47,005 bases of DNA from Sphingobacterium composti. Its GTDB lineage: Bacteria > Bacteroidota > Bacteroidia > Sphingobacteriales > Sphingobacteriaceae. Positions 34,337 through 42,986 of this stretch are shown here, piece after piece. The notes beneath the pieces were generated by a model. That model was not told where the DNA came from. It was given only the letters and a program-made list of their open reading frames with translations, and made no database searches. Position 1 is the first letter of the stretch, and each line of letters begins with the position of its first letter. The stretch covers positions 1 to 47,005 of the forward strand of contig NZ_WUQZ01000025.1 of assembly GCF_009829075.1 (NCBI RefSeq), written 5' to 3'. The position numbers were made by a program, and so were the translations under genes.

Positions 34337-35249
34337 ATGATTCAGGAAAGAGTTGATTTTGATGTAATAGTAATTGGTGGAAGTTATGCCGGACTATCGG
34401 CGGCTATGGCACTAGGAAGATCTTTACGCAATGTTTTGGTAATAGATAGTAATTCCCCATGCAATCACCAAACACCCCACTCCCACAATTTTATCACGCA
34501 AGACGGTGAAGCTCCTTTGGCTATAGCCAATAAAGCAAAACAACAAGTCTTAAACTACGATACAGTAGTTTTCAAAAATGATCTGGTGGTAGATGGAAAG
34601 GAGAAAAATAAAGGATTTGAAATTTTAACGGAATCTGGCAAGACATATCATGGTAAAAGAATAATTTTTGCTACAGGAGTTAAGGATAATATTCCAAATA
34701 TACCAGGTTTTGCAGAATGTTGGGGTATTTCAGTAATTCATTGCCCCTATTGTCACGGATACGAGGTAAAGAATCAAAAAACAGGCATTTTAGCGAATGG
34801 TGATTTCGCGTATCATTATGTACAATTAATAAAAAAACTTACTTCAGATATAGTCGTTTTTACAAATGGAAAAGCCTATTTCACAAAAGAGCAATGGGAT
34901 AAATTTGCATTGTATAACATACCTGTTATTGAAAAAGAAATCGAGAACATACATCACCAAGATGGCTTACTCTATGAAGTGCAGTTTAAGGATAATTCGA
35001 TAACAAATTTAAAAGTGATTTATTCGCGACCTTTATTTGAGCAGCATTCCACATTACCCGAAAAAATAGGTTGTCAATTGACTGGATCAAGGTCATTTAT
35101 TTATAGATAGTAAAACGCAGACTACTGTAAAAAATATATTTGCTTGTGGTGATGCGACTAGTCCATTAAGATCAGTTGCGAATGCTGTAGCAACAGGGAA
35201 TTTAACAGGTGCAATGGTCAATAAGGAATTAACGAAGGAAGAATTTTAA
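34337..35249 (+). pseudogene. Thioredoxin-reductase-like FAD oxidoreductase, frameshifted
   Basis: The frame starts at ATG 34337 with a FAD-binding VIVIGGSYAG and runs through the redox pair Cys136/Cys139 in HCPYCHGYE, as in thioredoxin-reductase-like disulfide reductases of the GliT/HlmI kind. It then reads TGSRSFIYR and stops at 35110. In the +1 frame the missing C-terminus is intact: GHLFIDSKTQTTV, the NIFACGDAT FAD motif, and SVANAVATGNLTGAMVN, ending at TAA 35247-35249. One extra A in TCAAGG at 35089-35090 explains the shift. The unbroken protein would have 303 residues, normal for the family. The rest shows no decay, so this is a very recent mutation or a sequencing error. The truncated form lacks the final FAD-contact region. 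Confidence 0.88.
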
Positions 35250-35519
35250 AAATTCCCACGGTATCATCTTGAAAAAGTTAACTTATAAAACAACATTAAA
35301 CTAACTGATAAATAATCTTTTGTACAAATCTATTTTCCTAAAGATTAATTGATATGATATTATATGCATGATATAATTGGAATTAAATATTATCTTATTT
35401 TCAATATACACAAAATTTATATCATTTACTTAGATTATTGGTTTGATTTTTGCTTAAATGAAGAAGGTTAAATAACCCAATTACCCCCTACTGCGAAAAA
35501 TTCATTTTAAAAATCTACT
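35250..35519. other. Upstream region of the signalling operon
   Basis: This 270-base AT-rich gap lies before the six-gene signalling operon and should contain its promoter. I see no exact TTTG-N19-TAnnTTTG match, no RNA gene and no supported reading frame. A clear GGTTTG at about 35441 is the closest to a -7 half. Confidence 0.3.
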
Positions 35520-37004
35520 ATGATCTTGATTGTCGATGATAAAAAAGAAAATATATATTCCTTAAAGACTCTATTGGAGTCTAAAAATTTTGCAGTCGAT
35601 ACCGCATTATCTGGTGAAGAGGCATTACGTAAAGTACTTAAGCGTAACTATGCTCTTATAATATTGGATGTACAGATGCCTGGCATGGATGGTTTCGAAG
35701 TGGCTGAGACATTAGCAGGATATAGCCGTACCAAAGATATTCCAGTAATATTTCTTTCGGCCAATAATACTGACAAGCAATTCATTACTAAAGGCTACGA
35801 TTCTGGAGGTATTGATTACATCACTAAGCCTGTAGATCCCGAAATTTTACTCTTAAAAGTTAGGACATTCTCTAGATTATATGAACAAACTCAATCTCTG
35901 AATGAAACTCAGCTAAAGTTGCAATTGGAGATAGAAAGCAGAAAAAAAGCACAAGAAGAATTGAAAATTCAAATTGAGCATTTACGCTCAATAATGGAGA
36001 GTCTACCACAGATTGCTTTTTCGGTAGATGAGAAAGGTGAAATCACTTATGTCAACCACAATTGGTTTAATTATTCTCTACATACCCATACACTTCCCAT
36101 TTCTCATCCAGACGAGACGGATCAACTCAGTTACTTTTTAACTCATTGTAAAGAATTAGACGGTCCATTAGAACGTGAGGTGAGAATTAAAGATATTAAA
36201 TCACAACAATTTCGGCATCATTTACTTCGTATTATCCCTATCCGAGAAAATGATAAAATATGTAATTGGATAGGCACTTTGACAGACATCAACGATCAAA
36301 AACTTATTGAAAGTAAGAAAGATGAATTTTTAAGTATCGCTAGCCATGAGCTGAAAACCCCTTTGACAGGCATTAAAGCGTATGTGCAACTATTAGAGCG
36401 CTTACTGGCAAAACAAGAAAATATTACTGCCAAGACATATATAGAACGAGCGAAAGATGAGGTAAATAAATTAGAAAGTCTAATTGCCGACTTATTAGAT
36501 ATCTCCAAGATTGAGAATGGACAGATGAAAATTAATAAACAAGAGATTGATCTTGAGAAAACTATTAACCATGCTATAGAAACTATTCAAGAATCTGGAT
36601 ATGGAAATATTCGTATTGAACGTCATGGAGATATATTTGACAAACCTTTACTTGCGGATCCCCTGCGTGTCGAACAAGTATTAGTGAATTACCTAACCAA
36701 TGCAATTAAATATGCTCCTGATTCGGACAAGATTGTGGTTAAAACTTCGTTCAAAGACAGTCAGGCATGTATTGCTGTACAAGACTTCGGAATAGGCATT
36801 CCTCCCGAAAAACAAAAACATATTTTCTCTAAATTTTACAGAGTAGAAGAGTCTTCATTAAAATTCCAAGGATTGGGCATCGGACTTTACATCTGTGCTG
36901 AAATTATCAAACAACATCAAGGTAATTACGGCGTAGATAGCAAAGTCGGAGAAGGAAGCACCATTTATTTCACCCTACCATATAACCAAAAAAACTATGC
37001 CTAA
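35520..37004 (+). CDS. Hybrid response regulator/histidine kinase (REC-PAS-HisKA-HATPase)
   Basis: The 494-residue soluble protein begins with a receiver domain (phospho-acceptor Asp50 in ILDVQMPGMDG, acidic start DD, Lys in ITKPVD), then a short coiled coil, a PAS sensor (about 150-262), the dimerisation helix with His276 in SHELKTPL, and a HATPase domain with the N-box VNYLTNAIKYAP and G1 DFGIGIP. It has no membrane segment, so it senses cytoplasmic signals and can be phosphorylated on its own receiver. Such REC-HK proteins relay to partner receivers. It is the first gene of a six-gene operon and its last codons overlap the next gene by eight bases. Confidence 0.93.
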   Translation: MILIVDDKKENIYSLKTLLESKNFAVDTALSGEEALRKVLKRNYALIILDVQMPGMDGFEVAETLAGYSRTKDIPVIFLSANNTDKQFITKGYDSGGIDYITKPVDPEILLLKVRTFSRLYEQTQSLNETQLKLQLEIESRKKAQEELKIQIEHLRSIMESLPQIAFSVDEKGEITYVNHNWFNYSLHTHTLPISHPDETDQLSYFLTHCKELDGPLEREVRIKDIKSQQFRHHLLRIIPIRENDKICNWIGTLTDINDQKLIESKKDEFLSIASHELKTPLTGIKAYVQLLERLLAKQENITAKTYIERAKDEVNKLESLIADLLDISKIENGQMKINKQEIDLEKTINHAIETIQESGYGNIRIERHGDIFDKPLLADPLRVEQVLVNYLTNAIKYAPDSDKIVVKTSFKDSQACIAVQDFGIGIPPEKQKHIFSKFYRVEESSLKFQGLGIGLYICAEIIKQHQGNYGVDSKVGEGSTIYFTLPYNQKNYA

Positions 37005-40000
37005 ACAATTGATTAAAAAGCTACAAATCGGCTTTGGATTATCATTTATTATCTTGCTTATTACGTCTATAGCTTCATTTTTGAGTGTACGTAACCAAAT
37101 TCAACAACGTGCTAAAGTTTTACACACGCAAAATACCTTATTGCGCACGGATCGAGCACTGGTTGATTTGTTAAATGCTGAAACAGGACAACGCGGTTTT
37201 TTATTAACTAATAATGAAGAGTTTTTAAAACCATTTTATAGAGGTTTACAATCTTTACCAGAGTCACTAGCCGAAATTGAAAAACAACTAGATAGTTCTC
37301 CTGAACAAATCATTAAGTTGGATTCCATTAAAAACCTTGTAAACTTGCGTTTAACTATTCTTGAAGAATTGGTTAATAAAAAGAAAAATGGAGAACAAAT
37401 TGACACAAGTTTATTGACAAGAGGACGTATATATATGGACAGTTGTCGCAATTTGATCGAAGATTTAATTGCAACTGAAAATCAGACTTTAACTGTCCAT
37501 AGCCATGCGATGAACAAAACATCCAATTATACATCGATTTTCATTTTATTGGCTTGTATCATCTCATTGATTATCACATTTATTTTTTACAGACAAATAC
37601 GTAACGAGTTTTCTGCTCGTGAAAAATTACAACGACAGCTACAAGAGAAAGATCAACAGCTAGCAAGAAGACTTGCTACTGTACAACGTATCGCGAGCAA
37701 AATCGCCGAGGGTGATTATTCAGTTCGTGCTGCAGAAGATGGACAAGATCATTTGGGTGGAATTGCAGTAGCGTTGAATGATATGACAGAAGCTTTACAG
37801 TCATCCTTTAACGAGATTAGTTCAAATGAATGGAAACAAACAGGTTTAGTAAAAATAAACGAAATACTAACGGGTAATAAACCGGAAGGAGAATTAGCTA
37901 AAGATGCTTTAGCCCACTTAATTCAATATGGTGAATGCGTCAACGGAGCTTTTTATACGTTAGAAAACAAAATCTTAGTTCTTAAAAGTTCCTATGGAAT
38001 GGAGTCCAATATGGCAAAAACTTACATTCCTGGTGAAGGAGTCGTAGGCCAAGTCTTTCTCGATAAAAAGATGCGTATCTTAGAAGATATCCAATCGCAA
38101 GATTATATCATTAGTTTCGCCACGGGACAGCTGAAGCTTTCGCACATAGTGTGGATACCATTGACTGCAAAAGGGGAATGTTTTGGTGTGGTAGAATTAG
38201 CATCTGACACAAAATTTGATGAAGTCGATCTAAGTTTCTTCGAAGAAGCCTGCAAATTGATCACCTTAGAAGTGTTAGCTGCAAAAAGCAGACAGCGTAT
38301 ACAGATGTTACTAGAGGAAACGCAAGCTCAATCTGAAGAACTTCAAATGCAACATACTGAACTAGAAGGATTAAACACAGAATTGGAAGCTTATACACAG
38401 CGTTTACAAGCCTCAGAAGAAGAATTGAAAGTACAGCAAGAGGAACTTTTGCAATCAAATCAAGAACTTGAGGAACGCACAAAATTATTAGAAGAGAAAA
38501 ACAACTTAATAGCTATCCGCAATACAGAGATTCAAAAGAAGGCAGAAGAACTTGCTTTGAGTACCAAATACAAATCGGAATTCTTAGCTAATATGTCCCA
38601 CGAACTTCGTACGCCCCTTAATTCTATTCTCTTACTCTCAAGATTAATGGTAGAAAATGCTGATGAAAATCTGAATGAGGACCAAATCGAATCCGCTAAA
38701 GTAATTCAAAGCTCAGGTACGAGTTTATTGAGTTTAATTGATGAAATCCTTGACCTTTCTAAAATCGAAGCAGGAAAGATGAAATTAGAATATGAATCTG
38801 TTTCTATTCAATCATTATGTCAAGATTTGAAGAATATGTTTATTCCATTAGCACAAGAGCGAGGATTAACTTTTATTACAGAGATTTCTCCTTCTATTGA
38901 TGATACTATCGAAACGGATAAATTACGATTAGAACAAGTTTTACGAAACTTACTGTCTAACGCCATTAAGTTCACACAACAAGGAGAAGTTCGATTATCC
39001 ATCAAAACAGATCCACTTCGTAGCAATTTTATACAATTTTCGGTAGCAGATACAGGTATTGGCATTAGCGAGGACAAGCAAAAAATAATATTTGAAGCAT
39101 TTCAACAAGCTGATGGCTCTACAAGACGTCGATTTGGCGGAACAGGTCTTGGTCTGTCGATTAGTAGAGAAATAGTTCGTTTATTAGGTGGACATATTAC
39201 GTTGCAAAGCAAGGTTGATCAAGGCAGTACATTCAGCATATATATTCCAATGCATGACATTTCTGTCGAAACAAATCAACCTAAGGTGATCCTAGCAGAG
39301 GAAATCATCACTCCAGTATTAGCCGAGAATCAAGTTATTCAGGAGGTAAAACCTAACCCCTACACCCTTAATTATATTCCTGAGGAAATAGAGGATGACC
39401 GCAATAATTTACGACCTAATGATAAGCTCATTCTTATCGTGGAAGATGACACCAATTTTGCTACAGCATTGTTGAAGTACACACATCAGCAGAAATACAA
39501 AGGTATCGTACTGGTTAGAGGTGATGAAGTATTGGACTACGCTATAAAATACCAGCCATTGGCAATACTGCTAGATATACAATTGCCTATCAAAAATGGT
39601 TGGGAAGTAATGGATGAATTAAAAACTAATTCGAAAACCCGACACATTCCGGTACACATTATGTCTTCATTGCAAATGAAGAAAGAAAGTCTAATGAAAG
39701 GTGCAATTGATTTTATAAATAAACCTATTGCGCTCGAGCATATGGGACAAATTTTTAAAAAGATTGAAGATGCCTTAAATCGTCATGCACAGAAAGTGCT
39801 TATTGTAGAGGAAAATCCTAAACACGCGGCTGCCCTGTCCTACTTCCTAAACAACTATGATATTACTTCTGAAATCAAATCTAATGTCGAAGAAAGTGTC
39901 GAAACTTTACTAAATTCAAAAGTAAATTGCGTGATCCTCGATATGGGGCTGCCTGATCGAACTGGTTACGAAACTTTAGAAGCTATAAAAAGTCATCAAG

Positions 40001-40593
40001 GACTAGAAAATCTTCCTATTATCATCTTTACAGGTAAAAACTTATCACATGCCGAAGAACTAAAAATTAAGAACTATGCGGATTCTGTTGTCATTAAGAC
40101 CGCACATTCTTTCCAAAGAATATTGGATGAAGTTGGTCTATTCCTTCATTTAGTTGAAGAAAATAATGGCGAACCCAAAACTAAGATGAACAAATTGGGG
40201 ACATTAGGCGATGTATTGAATAGCAAAACGATATTGATTGCAGATGATGATGTCAGAAATATCTTTTCTCTAACCAAGATTTTGGAAAAATATAAGGTTA
40301 ATGTCATTTCTGCAATGAATGGTAAAGAAGCTCTCGAACTCTTGCAAAATCATCCTGAAGTATCCATGGTGTTGATGGATATGATGATGCCAGAAATGGA
40401 TGGTTATGAAACTATTCAAAAAATTCGTCAAAACGTCGCTTACAGAAATTTGCCGATTATTTCGGTTACTGCCAAAGCCATGACTGGTGATCGCGAGAAA
40501 TGTATTCAAGCCGGAGCTTCTGATTACATTTCGAAGCCTGTCGACAAAGATCAACTTTTGTCACTTTTACGTGTTTGGTTATATGAGATATAA
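36997..40593 (+). CDS. Large hybrid histidine kinase (CHASE3-HAMP-GAF-HisKA-HATPase-REC-REC-REC)
   Basis: The 1198-residue protein starts with two membrane helices (about 12-30 and 178-198) flanking a periplasmic CHASE3 domain with the signature LNAETGQRGFLLT. A HAMP linker, a GAF domain (about 285-430), and a long coiled coil rich in Glu and Gln (about 435-525, for example QSEELQMQ, ASEEELKVQQEEL) follow. HisKA has His535 in MSHELRTPLN, then a HATPase. Three receivers end it: Asp860, Asp982 and Asp1128 as acceptors. The second starts with VEEN in place of the usual acidic Asp pair, so it may be degenerate. The third closely resembles the stand-alone receiver encoded next. The architecture resembles a chemoreceptor fused to a kinase. 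Confidence 0.94.
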   Translation: MPKQLIKKLQIGFGLSFIILLITSIASFLSVRNQIQQRAKVLHTQNTLLRTDRALVDLLNAETGQRGFLLTNNEEFLKPFYRGLQSLPESLAEIEKQLDSSPEQIIKLDSIKNLVNLRLTILEELVNKKKNGEQIDTSLLTRGRIYMDSCRNLIEDLIATENQTLTVHSHAMNKTSNYTSIFILLACIISLIITFIFYRQIRNEFSAREKLQRQLQEKDQQLARRLATVQRIASKIAEGDYSVRAAEDGQDHLGGIAVALNDMTEALQSSFNEISSNEWKQTGLVKINEILTGNKPEGELAKDALAHLIQYGECVNGAFYTLENKILVLKSSYGMESNMAKTYIPGEGVVGQVFLDKKMRILEDIQSQDYIISFATGQLKLSHIVWIPLTAKGECFGVVELASDTKFDEVDLSFFEEACKLITLEVLAAKSRQRIQMLLEETQAQSEELQMQHTELEGLNTELEAYTQRLQASEEELKVQQEELLQSNQELEERTKLLEEKNNLIAIRNTEIQKKAEELALSTKYKSEFLANMSHELRTPLNSILLLSRLMVENADENLNEDQIESAKVIQSSGTSLLSLIDEILDLSKIEAGKMKLEYESVSIQSLCQDLKNMFIPLAQERGLTFITEISPSIDDTIETDKLRLEQVLRNLLSNAIKFTQQGEVRLSIKTDPLRSNFIQFSVADTGIGISEDKQKIIFEAFQQADGSTRRRFGGTGLGLSISREIVRLLGGHITLQSKVDQGSTFSIYIPMHDISVETNQPKVILAEEIITPVLAENQVIQEVKPNPYTLNYIPEEIEDDRNNLRPNDKLILIVEDDTNFATALLKYTHQQKYKGIVLVRGDEVLDYAIKYQPLAILLDIQLPIKNGWEVMDELKTNSKTRHIPVHIMSSLQMKKESLMKGAIDFINKPIALEHMGQIFKKIEDALNRHAQKVLIVEENPKHAAALSYFLNNYDITSEIKSNVEESVETLLNSKVNCVILDMGLPDRTGYETLEAIKSHQGLENLPIIIFTGKNLSHAEELKIKNYADSVVIKTAHSFQRILDEVGLFLHLVEENNGEPKTKMNKLGTLGDVLNSKTILIADDDVRNIFSLTKILEKYKVNVISAMNGKEALELLQNHPEVSMVLMDMMMPEMDGYETIQKIRQNVAYRNLPIISVTAKAMTGDREKCIQAGASDYISKPVDKDQLLSLLRVWLYEI

Positions 40594-40605
40594 ATAAAGA
40601 ATAAG

Positions 40606-40983
40606 ATGACTACCGAGAAAAAAGATGTGGTACTAATCATTGACGATGATAACTGCAACACTTTCGCTTTGCAGTTAACCTTAAAAGCTAAAGGTTTTAA
40701 ATTTATATCTTCCTCAAGTGCAATAGAGGGATTAGAAATATTAGATAAGCAGCCAAATATTGGTTTGGTATTGATGGATATGATGATGCCAGAAATGGAC
40801 GGCTACCAAGCCTTAAAGATTATGCGTGCATCTACAGAATATCCTGATCTCCCCATTATAGCTGTTACTGCACAAGCTATGAGTGGTGATAAGGAAAAGT
40901 GCATAGCTGCTGGTGCGACGGATTATATTGCTAAACCTATTGATGTAGATATTTTATTGGAAATCCTCAGAAAATATATGTAG
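40606..40983 (+). CDS. Single-domain response regulator (REC)
   Basis: The 125-residue protein consists of a receiver domain only: acidic DDDN at the start, acceptor Asp58 in LVLMDMMMPEMDGY, Thr/Ser switch in AVTAQAMSG and Lys in IAKPID. No output domain is present, so it acts as a phosphate shuttle or by protein contact, in the manner of CheY. It is near-identical in the central block to the last receiver of the preceding kinase, including a shared stretch of 29 identical bases, pointing to duplication of that domain. It lies 12 bases after that gene. Confidence 0.93.
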   Translation: MTTEKKDVVLIIDDDNCNTFALQLTLKAKGFKFISSSSAIEGLEILDKQPNIGLVLMDMMMPEMDGYQALKIMRASTEYPDLPIIAVTAQAMSGDKEKCIAAGATDYIAKPIDVDILLEILRKYM

Positions 40984-40986
40984 AAT

Positions 40987-41808
40987 ATGGAATTGGATAT
41001 TATCCGAGATGAAGAGATGGATTTGCTCTTAGAAGATGTATCATCGATATATGGATATGATTTTTCACAATATAGTAAAGCCTCACTTAAAAGGAGACTT
41101 AATAGAATTTGTCTGGTAGACAAGTTTGCGAGCTTTGCAGAATTGAGATATCGTGTAATCAGTGACAAAAATTATTTACAAAGGTTTGTAGAAGAAATCA
41201 CTGTGAATGTGACTGAGATGTTTCGGGATCCTTTGTTTTACAAAAAACTACGTAATGATATTTTACCAAAATTAGGTACTTATCCGTTCATCCGGATATG
41301 GGTTGCGGGTTGTTCTACTGGTGAAGAAGCTTATTCAATAGCTATACTGTTGCAGGAAATAAATTTATATCACAAAGCCTTGATATACGCTACAGATATA
41401 AATCCTACAGTAATCGAGAAAGCTTCGAAAGGAATTTTTCCCTTAAGCGTAATGAAACAATATTCGGAAAACTATATACATGCTGATGGACAGAAGGATT
41501 TTTCAAGCTATTATACATCGATGTATGATGTGGTGAAATTTCAGGAAGATCTGAATAGTAGAATATTATTCTCAACACACAATTTAGTATCAGATACATC
41601 ATTTAATGAATTTCAGCTGATACTTTGTCGCAATGTGTTGATATATTTTGATAAGGATTTGCAAAATAAAGTATTTAATTTATTTGATAACAGTTTACAA
41701 ACTTTAGGGTACTTAGCTCTTGGAGACAAAGAAACAATTCGATTCTCTTCCTTAGAAAAACGCTATAAACAATCTAAAGGACATAAAATTTATCAAAAGA
41801 TGACTTAA
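40987..41808 (+). CDS. cheR: CheR-type protein-glutamate methyltransferase
   Basis: The 273-residue protein has the CheR N-terminal helical domain (YGYDFSQYSKASLKRRL) and the SAM-dependent catalytic domain: NVTEMFRDP, WVAGCSTGEEAYSIA (the SAM-binding loop), YATDINPTVIEKA, and LILCRNVLIYF. In chemotaxis CheR methylates Glu residues in receptor coiled coils. No receptor gene is near, so the target may be the Glu/Gln-rich coiled coil of the operon's large kinase (inference). It has no tetratricopeptide repeat or pentapeptide tether. It is four bases after the receiver gene and four before cheB. Confidence 0.94.
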   Translation: MELDIIRDEEMDLLLEDVSSIYGYDFSQYSKASLKRRLNRICLVDKFASFAELRYRVISDKNYLQRFVEEITVNVTEMFRDPLFYKKLRNDILPKLGTYPFIRIWVAGCSTGEEAYSIAILLQEINLYHKALIYATDINPTVIEKASKGIFPLSVMKQYSENYIHADGQKDFSSYYTSMYDVVKFQEDLNSRILFSTHNLVSDTSFNEFQLILCRNVLIYFDKDLQNKVFNLFDNSLQTLGYLALGDKETIRFSSLEKRYKQSKGHKIYQKMT

Positions 41809-41811
41809 AAG

Positions 41812-42378
41812 ATGAGTAGAGAAACTAAAGTTGTATTGATTGGCGGATCAGCGGGGAGTATCCCTGTGCTCTTGCAAGTTTTGCCCGACATACGGAGTGA
41901 CCTCCATTTTTCTATAATCATTATTTTACATCGCAAGTCTTACCCAAAAAGCTCTTTGAATCAACTATTTGAATCTATTACAACACTAAATGTATTGGAA
42001 GTTGAGGATAAAACTGAATTGGTAAACGGAACTATATATTTAGTTCCCGCAGATTATCATTTGCTATTTGAAGACGACAAATCTATAGCTTTGGATGCAT
42101 CAGAAAAAATCAACTACTCACGTCCTTCAATAGATGTCACATTTGAATCAGCAGCACGGATATTTAATTCAAATGTAGTCGCTTTATTATTGTCTGGAGG
42201 AAGTCAGGATGGTGTCGAGGGTCTAAAAAACATTATTCAACATGGTGGAAAAGTGTTTATTCAAGACCCAAATACTGCAGAAGTAGATTATATGCCAAAA
42301 CAAGCTTTGGAACAAATTCCTGAAGTTGAACAATTGGCGCCTGAGCAAATGTCACATTTTATTAATAATTTAAAATAA
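41812..42378 (+). CDS. cheB: CheB-type methylesterase without receiver domain
   Basis: The 188-residue protein covers only the CheB esterase domain. The catalytic Ser is in LIGGSAGS, the His in IILHRK and the Asp in LSGGSQDG, so all three active-site residues are present. It should demethylate or deamidate Glu/Gln of a receptor. The usual N-terminal receiver, through which CheA activates CheB, is missing; a partner receiver encoded separately (42397 or 40606) could do that job. It is four bases after cheR and part of the same operon. Confidence 0.92.
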   Translation: MSRETKVVLIGGSAGSIPVLLQVLPDIRSDLHFSIIIILHRKSYPKSSLNQLFESITTLNVLEVEDKTELVNGTIYLVPADYHLLFEDDKSIALDASEKINYSRPSIDVTFESAARIFNSNVVALLLSGGSQDGVEGLKNIIQHGGKVFIQDPNTAEVDYMPKQALEQIPEVEQLAPEQMSHFINNLK

Positions 42379-42396
42379 TATAATACCACCTTACCT

Positions 42397-42774
42397 ATGA
42401 AAAATAAGAAGATATTAGTTTTTGATGATGATAGAGCGATTTTGGAAATATTTTCAATAGTCTTGGAGAGTGCGGGCTATGATGTGGAGATTTCCGCTAC
42501 ATCGCATGATATCATAGAAAAAGTCGCCGATGTGCAACCCGACTTAGTAATAATGGATAATTGGATACCAGAAATTGGGGGAGTTGAAGCAACAAAATTA
42601 TTAAAGAATCATCAAGAATTTAAAGATATTCCAGTCATTTACTGCTCTGCCAATAATGATGTGGAAGCATTGGCTCAACGTGCAGGCGCCGAAACATTCC
42701 TATCAAAACCATTTGATTTGGACGAATTGGAGAAAAAAGTAGAAAGGACTATTGAATCTTCTCCCGTGAAATAA
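42397..42774 (+). CDS. Single-domain response regulator (REC)
   Basis: The 125-residue protein is another stand-alone receiver: DDDRA at the start, acceptor Asp54 in LVIMDNWIPEIGG, and Lys in FLSKPFD. The usual MP after the acceptor is NWIP, a variation. No output domain is present. It closes the six-gene operon, followed by a terminator hairpin. It may couple kinase phosphorylation to the receiver-less CheB, or act as a CheY-like output (inference). Confidence 0.92.
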   Translation: MKNKKILVFDDDRAILEIFSIVLESAGYDVEISATSHDIIEKVADVQPDLVIMDNWIPEIGGVEATKLLKNHQEFKDIPVIYCSANNDVEALAQRAGAETFLSKPFDLDELEKKVERTIESSPVK

Positions 42775-42807
42775 ATTCATTTAAGCTTCATCAACTTCGG
42801 TTTCATT

Positions 42808-42837
42808 AAATAGCTTAATTCCAGAATTGAGCTATTT
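42808..42837 (+). terminator. Terminator of the signalling operon
   Basis: A stem AAATAGCTTAATT-ccag-AATTGAGCTATTT (one G-T pair) runs into TTTATA. It lies 33 bases after the last receiver gene and ends the 7.3-kb operon. Confidence 0.85.
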
Positions 42838-42986
42838 TTATATAAGAAATAATGGTCATTTACATTGGAAATTTTTTATTGAAAAAACATCAGTATATTT
42901 ATCGCTAAACAAAATGAAATAAACCAAAAATTAAAAACGGCATCATAATTGAAGGATTTTAGTCTGATTACTATAAATTATCGATT

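Noticed and set aside
40372..40799. 29-bp repeat as a mobile-element footprint
   Set aside because: Both copies encode the same conserved receiver motif in frame, so domain duplication explains it.
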